Assembly (NCBI RefSeq): GCF_026410085.1
Contig: NZ_CP112866.1
Coordinates: forward strand, 62,001-126,000
From: Pseudomonas quebecensis
GTDB lineage: Bacteria > Pseudomonadota > Gammaproteobacteria > Pseudomonadales > Pseudomonadaceae
Direction: 5' to 3'
Length of the DNA stretch: 64,000 nucleotides
Shown here piece by piece: positions 47,582 to 56,718 of this stretch. The notes under the pieces were generated by a model, which was not told the origin of the DNA, made no database searches, and saw nothing but the letters and a program-made list of their open reading frames with translations. A program made the position numbers and the translations under genes. How positions within the stretch are numbered: the stretch's first letter is position 1; the number at the start of each line of letters is the position of its first letter.

Positions 47582-48416
47582 CTTGCTCAGCAAACACAGC
47601 TTTGTCGAACTCGGTGCACGCCAGCGAGCCAAGGCGCTGCTGGATGCCGGTACCTTTCGCGAACTGATCGACCCGTTCCAGCGCGTCATGTCGCCCTGGC
47701 TTGGCCGCCAAGGCGTGGTGCCGCAGGCCGATGACGGGGTGATCATCGCCAAGGGCAGCATCGGTGGCTTGCCGGTGGTGGTGGCGGCCATCGAAGGCAA
47801 CTTCCAGGGCGGCAGCCTCGGTGAAGTCGGCGGCGCAAAAATCGCCGGTGCGCTGGAGCTGGCCGCCGAAGACAACCGCAACGGCATCCCCACCCGCGCC
47901 GTGCTGCTGCTGGAAACCGGCGGCGTGCGCTTGCAGGAAGCCAACCTGGGCCTGGCCGCGATTGCCGATATCCACGCGGCGATAGTCGACCTGCGCCAGC
48001 ACCAGCCGGTGATCGGTGTGGTGGCGGGCAGCGTTGGTTGTTTCGGCGGCATGTCCATCGCGGCCGGGCTGTGCAGTTACCTCGTCGTGACCCGCGAGGC
48101 ACGGCTGGGCCTCAATGGTCCGCAGGTGATCGAGCAGGAAGCCGGCTTGGAAGAATACGACTCCCGCGACCGTCCCTTTATCTGGAGCCTCACGGGTGGT
48201 GAACAGCGCTTCAACAGTGGCCTGGCCGACCGTTATGTCGCCGACGATGTGGCGCAGATTCAGCAGACCGTCAGCGCGTTGTTGCAGCAAGGCGTGCCCG
48301 CCCAGCAACGCAGTCGCCAGGCTGATTATTACCTCGCACGCTTGGCCGAGTTGGACGCCATACCGCAAATCGACCCGGCGACGGTGCGCGAGCTGTATCA
48401 AGGAGAACGCTCATGA
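47574..48416 (+). CDS. mdcD: Malonate decarboxylase subunit beta MdcD
   Basis: MdcD is the carboxyltransferase-fold subunit that, with MdcE, decarboxylates malonyl-ACP. The 280-residue protein has SFVELGARQRAKALLD, VVAAIEGNFQGGSLGEVGGAKI and the oxyanion/acyl-binding VAGSVGCFGGMSIAAGL. The ATG at 47574 is in frame after mdcC and overlaps it by 8 bp. Confidence 0.95.
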   Translation: MTDLLSKHSFVELGARQRAKALLDAGTFRELIDPFQRVMSPWLGRQGVVPQADDGVIIAKGSIGGLPVVVAAIEGNFQGGSLGEVGGAKIAGALELAAEDNRNGIPTRAVLLLETGGVRLQEANLGLAAIADIHAAIVDLRQHQPVIGVVAGSVGCFGGMSIAAGLCSYLVVTREARLGLNGPQVIEQEAGLEEYDSRDRPFIWSLTGGEQRFNSGLADRYVADDVAQIQQTVSALLQQGVPAQQRSRQADYYLARLAELDAIPQIDPATVRELYQGERS

Positions 48417-49183
48417 GAGGCTTGCAGTGGTTCAACGCATTGACCGCCGGCGCTCCACCTGTAGACGGTTTGCCGGCGTCACTGAGGGTTGCCGACGCTG
48501 TATTGGGTGAGCAAAAGGTGCGCTTTGTCGCCGTGATCACGGACGCGCAAAACCGCTTCCCTCGGGCGCGCAATGGCGAAGTCGGCCTGCTCGAAGGCTG
48601 GGGTCTGGCCAAGGCCGTCGATGAGGCTATTGCCCGTGGCGACAAGCGCCCGATCATCGCCATCGTCGATGTGCCGAGCCAAGCCTACGGCCGTCGCGAA
48701 GAAGCCCTCGGCATCCATCAGGCCCTGGCCGCTGCCGCCGACAGCTATGCGCGTGCTCGCCTGGCCGGCCACCCGGTGATTGCGCTGCTGGTGGGCAAGG
48801 CCATGTCCGGTGCGTTCCTGGCCCACGGTTACCAGGCCAACCGCCTGATCGCCCTGCGTGATCCCGGTGTGATGGTGCACGCGATGGGCAAGGCTTCGGC
48901 CGCGCGTGTGACCTTGCGCAGCGTCGAAGAGCTGGAAACCCTGGCCGCCAGCGTGCCGCCCATGGCCTATGACATCGACAGCTATGCCAGCCTCGGTCTG
49001 CTGTGGGAGACCTTGTCGGTCAGCCAGATCGAACAGCCCACGGCGGACGATGTGGCGCGGGTCAGTAATTGCCTGGTGAATGCGATCAAGGATGTCGGCA
49101 GCACCGATCTGCGCGGGCGCCTGGGCGCGACTAATCGCGCGGCGTCCAGCCATGTTCGCCAACTGCTGCGGGAACAATGGTGA
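48413..49183 (+). CDS. mdcE: Malonate decarboxylase subunit gamma MdcE
   Basis: MdcE pairs with MdcD as the carboxyltransferase-like decarboxylase. The 256-residue crotonase-related protein has VDVPSQAYGRREEALGIHQAL and VGKAMSGAFLAHGYQANRLIAL, typical of the family. It overlaps mdcD by 4 bp and mdcG at its end. Confidence 0.95.
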   Translation: MRGLQWFNALTAGAPPVDGLPASLRVADAVLGEQKVRFVAVITDAQNRFPRARNGEVGLLEGWGLAKAVDEAIARGDKRPIIAIVDVPSQAYGRREEALGIHQALAAAADSYARARLAGHPVIALLVGKAMSGAFLAHGYQANRLIALRDPGVMVHAMGKASAARVTLRSVEELETLAASVPPMAYDIDSYASLGLLWETLSVSQIEQPTADDVARVSNCLVNAIKDVGSTDLRGRLGATNRAASSHVRQLLREQW

Positions 49184-49773
49184 ACGCCCACGACTTGCTC
49201 TGGGGCATGACCCCGGCGCACCTGCCCGCCGATGCACCGGCCTGGGGGCTGGAGGCGCTCGGCGCCGGCCACCCGGTGGTGGTGCGCCGCGCCATCGCCG
49301 CACCGGGTTATGTGGCGGTTGGTGTGCGCGGGCGTTTGCGTGAGCAGCGTTTCGCCACCGAGATGCCGCTGGCGGCGGTGCAGCGGCGAGTGATACCGGA
49401 AGCGTTGCGCGGGGTGATCTCGCCGAGGGATTTGCCGGCGTTGCGCGCGCTCGACCAATTGCGGCCGGTGCTGGCGCAGGAAACGTGGGGCGTTGCAGGC
49501 AGCGCGGGTTTCGAGTTGGCCAGCGGGATTGAAGCGTTACATGCCCAGAGTGATCTGGATTTGATTCTGCGCACGCCCGAGCCTTTGGCCAGAGGCGATG
49601 CTGAAGACATTTTGGCGATTATTGATAGGGCAGAGTGCCCCGTCGATCTGCAACTGCAAACCCCGTTCGGCGCTGTCGCCTTGCGCGAGTGGGCCAGCGG
49701 CTCACGCCGTGTGCTGCTGAAAACCGATCGCGGCGCCCACCTCGTGCTCGACCCCTGGCAGGCCGTGGCATGA
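49177..49773 (+). CDS. mdcG: Malonate decarboxylase holo-ACP synthase MdcG
   Basis: MdcG is the nucleotidyltransferase that attaches the prosthetic group to MdcC. The 198-residue protein has a nucleotidyltransferase-like LDLILRTPEPL segment with the acidic DLDLIL site and HDLLWGMTPAHLP at the N terminus. The ATG at 49177 and a GTG at 49180 are both possible starts. It overlaps both neighbours. Confidence 0.9.
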   Translation: MVNAHDLLWGMTPAHLPADAPAWGLEALGAGHPVVVRRAIAAPGYVAVGVRGRLREQRFATEMPLAAVQRRVIPEALRGVISPRDLPALRALDQLRPVLAQETWGVAGSAGFELASGIEALHAQSDLDLILRTPEPLARGDAEDILAIIDRAECPVDLQLQTPFGAVALREWASGSRRVLLKTDRGAHLVLDPWQAVA

Positions 49774-50669
49774 GCAGCCTCCTGGTGTTTCCGGGGCAGG
49801 GGGCGCAGCGACCCGGCATGCTCCAGTCGTTGCCCGAACCTGTACTGGAAGAAGCCAGCGATGCTCTGGGCGAAAACGTGCGCCTGCTCGACTCCGCGCA
49901 AGCCCTGGCCAGTACCCGCGCCGTGCAGTTGTGCCTGTTGATCGCAGGTACGGCCCACGCTCGCCTGTTGGCGCGCACCCCGGACTATGTGGCGGGCCTG
50001 TCCATCGGCGCCTACCCGGCTGCGGTGATCGCCGGGGCCCTGGATTTTGCCCAGGCAGTAAAACTGGTAAGCCTGCGCGGCGAACTGATGCAAAACGCTT
50101 ATCCACACGGCTACGGCATGACGGCGATCATCGGCGTGGAGTTATCCACCGTCGAAACACTTCTCGCCGCCATCCACAGCCCCGAAACCCCGGTGTACCT
50201 GGCCAATATCAACGCCGATAACCAGAGCGTGATCGCCGGCAGCGACGAAGCCATGAAGCGCGTCGCCGCGCGTATCAAAGGCAACGGCATCGCCAAGCGC
50301 CTGGCCGTGAGTGTGCCGTCCCATTGCGCGTTGCTGGCGCAACCGGCCGAGGCCCTGGCCCAGGCATTTGTCCCGCTCAAGGCGCCGCGCATCACCTACC
50401 TGAGCAGCACCCGAGCGCGGCCGATTCACAACCCCGAACACCTGCGCGACGATCTGGCCTTCAACATGTGTCGCGTCGTTGACTGGCGCGGCACGGTGCA
50501 AAGCGCCTACGAACGCGGTGTGCGCCTGCAAATCGAAGTGCCTCCGGGCGCCGTGCTCACCGGCCTGTCACGCCGCGTGTTCGAGCAAGGCACGGTGATC
50601 GCCTGCGAGGGCGCGCGCCTGGATACCTTGCAGGCCCTGCTGGAAGAGGAGGAGCGCCGCCACCGATAA
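49770..50669 (+). CDS. mdcH: Malonyl-CoA:ACP transacylase MdcH (malonate decarboxylase subunit epsilon)
   Basis: MdcH charges MdcC with malonyl from malonyl-CoA to start the cycle. The 299-residue FabD-like protein has LLVFPGQGAQRPGML, the catalytic Ser in GLSIGAYPA and His in VPSHCALL. The start at 49770 overlaps mdcG by 4 bp. Confidence 0.94.
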   Translation: MSSLLVFPGQGAQRPGMLQSLPEPVLEEASDALGENVRLLDSAQALASTRAVQLCLLIAGTAHARLLARTPDYVAGLSIGAYPAAVIAGALDFAQAVKLVSLRGELMQNAYPHGYGMTAIIGVELSTVETLLAAIHSPETPVYLANINADNQSVIAGSDEAMKRVAARIKGNGIAKRLAVSVPSHCALLAQPAEALAQAFVPLKAPRITYLSSTRARPIHNPEHLRDDLAFNMCRVVDWRGTVQSAYERGVRLQIEVPPGAVLTGLSRRVFEQGTVIACEGARLDTLQALLEEEERRHR

Positions 50670-50736
50670 AGCACTACCCAAGGCTGTCGAAGCACAAAAA
50701 CAACAATGTCGATCGAGCACTTTGAGGACAACAACA

Positions 50737-51141
50737 ATGATTATTTACGGTGTGGCACTGCTGGCGATCTGCACGCTTGCAGGGGTGATCATGGGCGACA
50801 TGCTTGGCGTGTTGCTGGGCGTCAAATCCAACGTGGGCGGGGTGGGGATCGCCATGATCCTGTTGATCTGTGCCCGCCTGTGGATGCAAAAGCGCGGCGG
50901 CATGACCAAGGATTGTGAAATGGGCGTGGGCTTCTGGGGCGCCATGTATATCCCCGTTGTTGTGGCAATGGCCGCGCAGCAGAACGTTGTAACCGCGTTG
51001 CACGGCGGGCCGGTGGCGGTGCTCGCCGCCATCGGGTCGGTGGTGGTCTGCGGTTGTACCATTGCCTTGATCAGCCGCACGCATAAAGGCGAACCGTTGC
51101 CCGATGAAGAACCGCTGATCGTGCCTGCGGGAGGTCGCTGA
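50737..51141 (+). CDS. madL: Malonate transporter subunit MadL
   Basis: MadL is the small subunit of the sodium-coupled malonate uptake system. The 134-residue membrane protein has four helices and opens MIIYGVALLAICTLAGVIMGD. The ATG at 50737 is chosen as the first giving the helix start; an in-frame ATG 15 bp upstream exists. madM follows after 1 bp. Confidence 0.94.
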   Translation: MIIYGVALLAICTLAGVIMGDMLGVLLGVKSNVGGVGIAMILLICARLWMQKRGGMTKDCEMGVGFWGAMYIPVVVAMAAQQNVVTALHGGPVAVLAAIGSVVVCGCTIALISRTHKGEPLPDEEPLIVPAGGR

Positions 51142-51142
51142 T

Positions 51143-51907
51143 ATGTGGGATCTCATCGAAAAGGGCCTGGAGCATAACGGCCTGATCACTGCGTTTGCCT
51201 TTGTTGGCGTGGTGATGTGGATTTCCGTGGTGCTGTCCAGGCGCTTGACCTTTGGCCGCATCCACGGCTCGGCGATTGCCATTGTGATCGGCCTGGTACT
51301 GGCCTGGGTCGGCGGCACGATTACCGGTGGCCAGAAAGGCCTGGCCGACCTGGCGCTGTTTTCTGGCATCGGCCTGATGGGCGGCGCGATGCTGCGTGAC
51401 TTCGCCATTGTCGCCACGGCGTTTGAAGTGCAGGCCACCGAAGCGCGCAAGGCCGGGATGATCGGCGTGGTTGCGCTGCTGTTGGGCACCGTCCTGCCGT
51501 TTATCGTCGGCGCGAGCATGGCCTGGGCATTTGGTTATCGCGATGCGATCAGCATGACCACCATCGGCGCGGGTGCCGTGACCTACATCGTCGGCCCGGT
51601 GACCGGCGCGGCGATTGGCGCGACATCCGATGTGATGGCGCTGTCGATTGCCACCGGCTTGATCAAGGCGATCCTGGTGATGGTCGGCACACCGGTGGCG
51701 GCGCGCTGGATGGGCTTGGACAACCCGCGCTCGGCGATGGTCTTCGGTGGCTTGGCCGGCACCGTGAGCGGCGTGACGGCAGGGCTGGCGGCGACGGACC
51801 GGCGCTTGGTGCCGTATGGCGCGTTGACAGCGACGTTCCATACCGGGCTTGGGTGCTTGCTCGGGCCTTCGCTGCTGTACTTCATTGTGCGTGGGTTGGT
51901 CGGCTGA
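51143..51907 (+). CDS. madM: Malonate transporter subunit MadM
   Basis: MadM is the large subunit of the malonate transporter. The 254-residue protein has about eight membrane helices, with GSAIAIVIGLVLAWVGGTIT and GAGAVTYIVGPVTGAAIGATSDV. Its stop codon is the first base triplet of the tandem array that follows, so the operon ends at the array. Confidence 0.94.
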   Translation: MWDLIEKGLEHNGLITAFAFVGVVMWISVVLSRRLTFGRIHGSAIAIVIGLVLAWVGGTITGGQKGLADLALFSGIGLMGGAMLRDFAIVATAFEVQATEARKAGMIGVVALLLGTVLPFIVGASMAWAFGYRDAISMTTIGAGAVTYIVGPVTGAAIGATSDVMALSIATGLIKAILVMVGTPVAARWMGLDNPRSAMVFGGLAGTVSGVTAGLAATDRRLVPYGALTATFHTGLGCLLGPSLLYFIVRGLVG

Positions 51908-53205
51908 CGATCGTTCCCACGCTCCGCGTGGGAATGCATCCTGTGACGCTCCGCGTCACGCCTTCAAGAGCGGACGCAGAGCGTCCAGGGCTGCGTTCCC
52001 ACGCGGAGCGTGGGAGCGATCATCTCAAGCCTGGCGGTTGGCATACATCCGACACACGGCCAGCAACGCCAGCAAGCTCGGATCGCGCATAACCTACCCC
52101 CGAGCTGACCCTGCTCAGCAGGGTAAAGATGACGATCGTTCCCACGCTCCGCGTGGGAATGCATCCTGTGACGCTCCGCGTCACGCCTTCAAGAGCGGAC
52201 GCAGAGCGTCCAGGGCTGCGTTACCACGCGGAGCGTGGGAACGATCATCTCAAGCCTGGCGGTTGGCATACATCCGACACTCCGCCAGCAGCGCCAGCAA
52301 GTTCGGATCGCGCATAACCTACCCCCGAGCTGACCCTGCTCAGCAGGGTAAAGATGACGATCGTTCCCACGCTCCGCGTGGGAATGCATCCTGTGACGCT
52401 CCGCGTCACGCCTTCAAGAGCGGACGCAGAGCGTCCAGGGCTGCGTTACCACGCGGAGCGTGGGAACGATCATCTCAAGCCTGGCGGTTGGCATACATCC
52501 GACACACGGCCAGCAACGCCTGCAAGTTCGGATCGCGCATAACCTACCCCCGAGCTGACCCTGCTCAGCAGGGTAAAGATGACGATCGTTCCCACGCTTC
52601 GCGTGGGAATGCATCCTGTGACGCTCCGCGTCACGCCTTCAAGAGCGGACGCAGAGCGTCCAGGGCTGCGTTACCACGCGGAGCGTGGGAACGATCATCT
52701 CAAGCCTGGCGGTTGGCATACATCCGACACTCCGCCAGCAGCGCCAGCAAGTTCGGATCGCGCATAACCTACCCCCGAGCTGACCCTGCTCAACAGGGTG
52801 AAGATGACGATCGTTCCCACGCTCCGCGTGGGAATGCATCCTGTGACGCTCCGCGTCACGCCTTCAAGAGCGGACGCAGAGCGTCCAGGGCTGCGTTACC
52901 ACGCGGAGCGTGGGAACGATCATCTCAAGTCTGGCGGTTGGCATACATCCGACACTCCGCCAGCAACGCCAGCAAGTTCGGATCGCGCATAACCTACCCC
53001 CGAGCTGACCCTGCTCAGCAGGGTAAAGATGACGATCGTTCCCACGCTCCGCGTGGGAATGCATCCTGTGACGCTCCGCGTCACGCCTTCAAGAGCGGAC
53101 GCAGAGCGTCCAGGGCTGCGTTACCACGCGGAGCGTGGGAACGATCATCTCAAGCCTGGCGGTTGGCATACATCCGACACTCGGCCAGCAGCGCCAGTAA
53201 ATTCG
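51905..53205. repeat. 225-bp tandem array with mdcR fragments
   Basis: Units begin at 51905, 52130, 52355, 52580, 52805 and 53030: five full units and one partial. Each has a GTTCCCACGC-type palindromic element (about 115 bp), a copy of the last 56-57 bp of mdcR and a copy of 47 bp from inside mdcR (genuine site 53326-53372), joined with the 120 bp between them deleted. The last unit runs into the true mdcR 3' end. Units are nearly identical. The array separates convergent madM and mdcR. It could act as terminator or barrier; no coding role is supported. Confidence 0.93.
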
Positions 53206-54064
53206 GGTCTCGCTCCTTGGCCTTCAAGAACACCACGCCAATATGCTGCTGCAACCGATACCTGGCTTGCAGCGGTATCAGCTTCACGCGGTTCTCGTAC
53301 ACCGCCGCGATCCTGCCCGGCAGCAGCGCATAACCTACCCCCGAGCTGACCATGCTCAACAGCGTGAAGATGTCATTGACCTGCATCGCCACCTTCGGCT
53401 CGAACCCCGCCTGCTTGAACACTCGGTTGCCGTCCTGGTGGGTGGCGAAGCCTTGGGTGAGGGTGATGAAGGTGGCGTCGCGCACGTCGGCCAGGTCGAT
53501 TTCCTGCTCGCGGTCGAAAGGCGAGTCGGCCGGGGTGGCGAGGAAGATATCGTCGCAGAACAGTTCGATCTGTTCGCAGTCCGGATCGTTGGCGTGTTCG
53601 TCCAGGGAGATGAGGATCGCGTCGACTTCCATGTTCTTGAGCTTATAGAGCAGGTCGAAATTGGAGCCGAGGATCAGGTCGATGTTGAGTTCGCTGCGGC
53701 GTATCTTCAGGCCCATGATCAGTTGCGGCACGGTTTTTACCGTCAGCGAATACAGCGAGCCGAGCTTGAAACGTTCGGCGGAGAAACCGGCGGCCTCCCG
53801 AGTCAGGCGCACGCTGTCGACCACATCGGCGATCAGTTTCTGTGCGCGCTCTTCGAGAACGTAGGCGCTTTCCAGCGGCGTGAGGTTGCGCCCCTCATGT
53901 TTGAACAGCGGGCAGCGCAGGGCGTTTTCCAGTGAATGAATGGCGCGGTGCACGCTGACATTGCTGGTCTGCAGCTCGGCGGCGGCGCGGGCCAGGTTGC
54001 CGGTGCGCATGAACGCCAGGAAGATTTCGAGTTTTTTGAGGGTGAATTCTTCGTCGATCAGCAT
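53150..54064 (-). CDS. mdcR: LysR-type malonate regulator MdcR
   Basis: MdcR is the LysR activator of malonate utilisation. The 304-residue protein has an N-terminal winged HTH (residues about 9-68: FLAFMRTGNLARAAAELQTSNVSVHRAIHSLE) and a substrate-binding domain. The start at 54064 gives the usual LysR length; an in-frame ATG at 54184 adds a hydrophilic extension. Its gene is convergent with madM, and its 3' end was the source of the tandem array. Confidence 0.92.
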   Translation of the reverse strand: MLIDEEFTLKKLEIFLAFMRTGNLARAAAELQTSNVSVHRAIHSLENALRCPLFKHEGRNLTPLESAYVLEERAQKLIADVVDSVRLTREAAGFSAERFKLGSLYSLTVKTVPQLIMGLKIRRSELNIDLILGSNFDLLYKLKNMEVDAILISLDEHANDPDCEQIELFCDDIFLATPADSPFDREQEIDLADVRDATFITLTQGFATHQDGNRVFKQAGFEPKVAMQVNDIFTLLSMVSSGVGYALLPGRIAAVYENRVKLIPLQARYRLQQHIGVVFLKAKERDPNLLALLAECRMYANRQA

Positions 54065-54207
54065 GGCCGTGGCTCTGGTTCGCGTGGGGTCGATTGTGCC
54101 CGCAAAAGCGCTCGGCGTCCTCGGAACGTCACACGGCACTTGCACTCTGATGCGCAAGGCCGGAGGCTTGCGGCCAGTCGTCAACGGTTACGGGAGGTCA
54201 GTGATTC

Positions 54208-54825
54208 ATGTACCACGGGGAACGATTCAACGCCTGGAGCCATTTGCTCGGTGCCGTCGCGGCGTGTATTGGCGCCGTATGGATGCTGGTGGTAGCCAGT
54301 CTGGATGGCAGCCCCTGGAAGATCGTCAGCGTGGCGATTTATGGCTTTACGCTGATGGTGCTGTACAGCGCGTCTACTGTGTATCACAGCGTGCAGGGGC
54401 GGCGAAAAGAGATCATGCAGAAGGTCGATCACTTTTCCATCTACCTGCTGATCGCCGGCAGCTACACGCCGTTCTGCCTGGTGACCCTGCGCGGGCCGTG
54501 GGGTTGGACGCTGTTCGGGATTGTGTGGGGGCTGGCGGTGATCGGCATCCTGCAGGAGATCAAGCCGCGTTCCGAGGCGCGCATTTTGTCCATCGTCATT
54601 TATGCGGTGATGGGCTGGATCGTGCTGGTGGCGGTCAAGCCGCTGATGGCCGCGCTGGGCACGGCGGGGTTTATCTGGCTGGCGGCGGGCGGCGTGCTGT
54701 ACACCGTCGGCATCATCTTTTTTGCCCTGGAGCATCGCCTGCGGCATTCCCATGGTATCTGGCATTTGTTTGTGATCGGCGGCAGCGTGCTGCATTTCGT
54801 GGCGATCATGCGCTACGTACTCTGA
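54208..54825 (+). CDS. Hemolysin III family (TrhA/PAQR-type) membrane protein
   Basis: This 205-residue protein has seven membrane helices and family motifs: MYHGERFNAWSHLLGA, YSASTVYHSV with the metal-binding His, VDHFSIYLLIAGSYTPF and HGIWHLFVIGGSVLHF. Bacterial members (TrhA) affect membrane lipid homeostasis; the name hemolysin III comes from one early report and need not indicate toxicity. It starts 143 bp from mdcR, divergently. Confidence 0.93.
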   Translation: MYHGERFNAWSHLLGAVAACIGAVWMLVVASLDGSPWKIVSVAIYGFTLMVLYSASTVYHSVQGRRKEIMQKVDHFSIYLLIAGSYTPFCLVTLRGPWGWTLFGIVWGLAVIGILQEIKPRSEARILSIVIYAVMGWIVLVAVKPLMAALGTAGFIWLAAGGVLYTVGIIFFALEHRLRHSHGIWHLFVIGGSVLHFVAIMRYVL

Positions 54826-54843
54826 CAGCCGACTCGATCAAAA

Positions 54844-54873
54844 AGTGGGAGGGTGCTTGTCGCACCGTCCCAC
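54844..54873. repeat. REP-like hairpin
   Basis: GTGGGAGGGTGCTTGTCGC with CACCGTCCCACC is a degenerate REP between the hemolysin III gene and the AT-rich cluster. It marks the left edge of the cluster. Confidence 0.7.
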
Positions 54874-54931
54874 CCCGATGGCGGTGGGCCAGTGACGAAT
54901 AGGTTGGCTGACGCTGGTTTACATTGAAAAT

Positions 54932-56188
54932 TTACTTTTCTTTCAGCTGTTTGTAAGTAGTAGAAAAGCAGTAAGCTCCCATGAGCATTATTAAACCATA
55001 GCTTAGCCCATTCATTATTTTCTCTGGAGAAAAGAAAAGGCTGCTTACCATAACTGTAAATATAACCGCAATTGTCGTTACGAGTTCGGTGATTAGAAAG
55101 AAAGAGAATATTTCCTGTCTACATGCACGATCTAGAACTTCATTTGATGTAACTCTGGTCATTATGATTCCAATCCCAGCCCCAAAAAAACAGAAGGCCG
55201 AAAGAATCAGGAAGTATGAAGTGTTTGTGTTGTCAATGGCCGTTGGCAGGGATATGGCAACGGTTATGAAAAAGCAAAAAAATGAAAATGTTGAGCCGGA
55301 TTTTTTGAGTGTCGGCTGGGATAGTCCCACGACTCCGAGAACCGTAGACGCCAAAAAAACTACAAAGGCTGTTAGTGAGCTTCCTAGCCAAGATAAACCT
55401 TCAGGTATGTCTGTCGAGGGTTTGTGTCGATATAATAAGCCAATTGCGTACATGAGGATCAACATCTCAAAAGTATTGCCTGCTACGTATCCCAAAAACT
55501 GGCTAGGGTATTTAGAGATGACTTTAAAGTGATGAATATAATAAAGGCGGGTTCGGTGCTTTGAGCTGTTCTTTTTAGTGAGAACTGGCTTGAGATCATG
55601 GTAGGAGACGTAAGTCTGAATGACTCGGCATAGTAATATTGGCAACATCGTCACTAGCATGGCGTACAGGTAGTATCCGCTACTCATCATGAGTGATGCT
55701 ATCAGTAATAGAGTTAATGGAGTCCCTATGCGTATGTGCAGGTGTTTTTTAAAAGCTCCCACGTAATCTGCGCTATGTCCAGTAAGGTGCAGGTGGAGGT
55801 CGTTGTAGGCCGGCCTGAAAGATGATCGCAGGCAGCCAGTGCCTATTGAGTCGAAGGTGAATGAAATAAGTATCAAGCACCAACTAATATGCCAGTAGTC
55901 GAGTAGCGCTAAATAAAATCCGGTGGTTAAAAAAATAGCGCATGCAAACTTGAATATGAACCCGTAAATTGTTGTGTATGCCGTACCAAAACGGTTTGCA
56001 AACGAATGCCCAACGTAAAACTCAATAACCAGAGAAATTAGCAGCTGTGTAATGAGCGAGAACTCTAAGGAAAAACTCCCAAGCTTAGGGTTGGTTGCTA
56101 TCAGAGCCAGTTCTAGTATCGTTACACCCATCGCGATGCCACCATATAGTGCGTCTGAACGGGAGACAATATTGGTGGCGCTTTTCAT
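54932..56188 (-). CDS. Membrane transporter of MFS type (cluster exporter)
   Basis: This 418-residue protein has about 12 hydrophobic helices and short loops, with charged residues between helices 2-3 and in the central cytoplasmic loop (LKPVLTKKNSSKHRTRLYYI). It looks like a major-facilitator-type carrier, but I see no certain subfamily signature. It is AT-rich like the genes upstream, overlaps the 177-residue gene by 4 bp, and ends the minus-strand cluster, so export of the peptide product is the likely role. Uncertain: importer or resistance pump. Confidence 0.65.
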   Translation of the reverse strand: MKSATNIVSRSDALYGGIAMGVTILELALIATNPKLGSFSLEFSLITQLLISLVIEFYVGHSFANRFGTAYTTIYGFIFKFACAIFLTTGFYLALLDYWHISWCLILISFTFDSIGTGCLRSSFRPAYNDLHLHLTGHSADYVGAFKKHLHIRIGTPLTLLLIASLMMSSGYYLYAMLVTMLPILLCRVIQTYVSYHDLKPVLTKKNSSKHRTRLYYIHHFKVISKYPSQFLGYVAGNTFEMLILMYAIGLLYRHKPSTDIPEGLSWLGSSLTAFVVFLASTVLGVVGLSQPTLKKSGSTFSFFCFFITVAISLPTAIDNTNTSYFLILSAFCFFGAGIGIIMTRVTSNEVLDRACRQEIFSFFLITELVTTIAVIFTVMVSSLFFSPEKIMNGLSYGLIMLMGAYCFSTTYKQLKEK

Positions 56189-56718
56189 AGGCTGACCCTG
56201 AAAGTTTTGCCGGGTTCAAGTACTAGATTTTTATAAAAGATCGACGGGGCATGAGCTCTACCATAAAACATTAGTGTCGTGTAAATGGAGTCCAAGTCGA
56301 AAGGAACTAAAGTGAGAGAACGTCCTGCGGGCGGGGTAGAGACATATTTGTATTGTGTGTCTCTTCTATTTCGAAAATCTTCGTAAAGCAGTAGTTCGTA
56401 ATCGATAGGGGGGAATTGAGTTTTTATCTTCTGTAGAAAAATTTCACACGCCGCGGCGTTTAAATTTTTGTAGATTTTCGAGGTTTTATCAAAACGATCA
56501 AATACGGCGATTAAAACTTCCTCTCCATGAATTGATTCTAGATACCTGATCGTATAGGGCCATCTTCTACTGATGTGCCTAGAGATGTCTAAATACCTTC
56601 TGATGCTTTCAAACGCGAAGTGTTTTTCTTCCGAGGATGTTGGAGTTGATAGCAAGTTATTAGGTTCATATATTTTTGAGAAAAATATAGTTGTTGAGAT
56701 ATGGCAGGATTTTTTCAT
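56185..56718 (-). CDS. Unknown protein next to the DUF692-like gene
   Basis: I do not recognise this 177-residue protein. It has a basic, aromatic middle (RRYLDISRHISRRWPYTIRY, LLYEDFRNRRDTQYKYV) and a C-terminal STPPAGRSLTLVPFDLDSIY stretch. No membrane segment or signal. It overlaps the start of the transporter gene and the end of the TIM-barrel gene by 4 bp each, so all three are translationally coupled. DUF692 oxidases such as MbnB and TglH need a small partner (MbnC, TglI) encoded next to them; this protein has a similar place and size, but homology is not evident. Confidence 0.6.
   Translation of the reverse strand: MKKSCHISTTIFFSKIYEPNNLLSTPTSSEEKHFAFESIRRYLDISRHISRRWPYTIRYLESIHGEEVLIAVFDRFDKTSKIYKNLNAAACEIFLQKIKTQFPPIDYELLLYEDFRNRRDTQYKYVSTPPAGRSLTLVPFDLDSIYTTLMFYGRAHAPSIFYKNLVLEPGKTFRVSL

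Noticed and set aside
44739..48401. A 1,220-codon open frame on the minus strand across mdcA-mdcD
   Set aside because: It is antisense to four clear mdc genes and has the same His/Gln-rich shadow composition.
51905..53205. CRISPR array
   Set aside because: Units are 225 bp tandem copies with no short repeats or unique spacers, and no cas genes are nearby.
51849..53333. A 494-codon plus-strand frame through the tandem array as a real repeat protein
   Set aside because: It arises because the 225-bp unit is divisible by three and lacks stops; it has no ribosome site or family and its sequence comes from palindromes and antisense mdcR.
54208..54825. A true hemolysin toxin
   Set aside because: The protein is a seven-helix PAQR/TrhA-type membrane protein; hemolysin III is a historical name.
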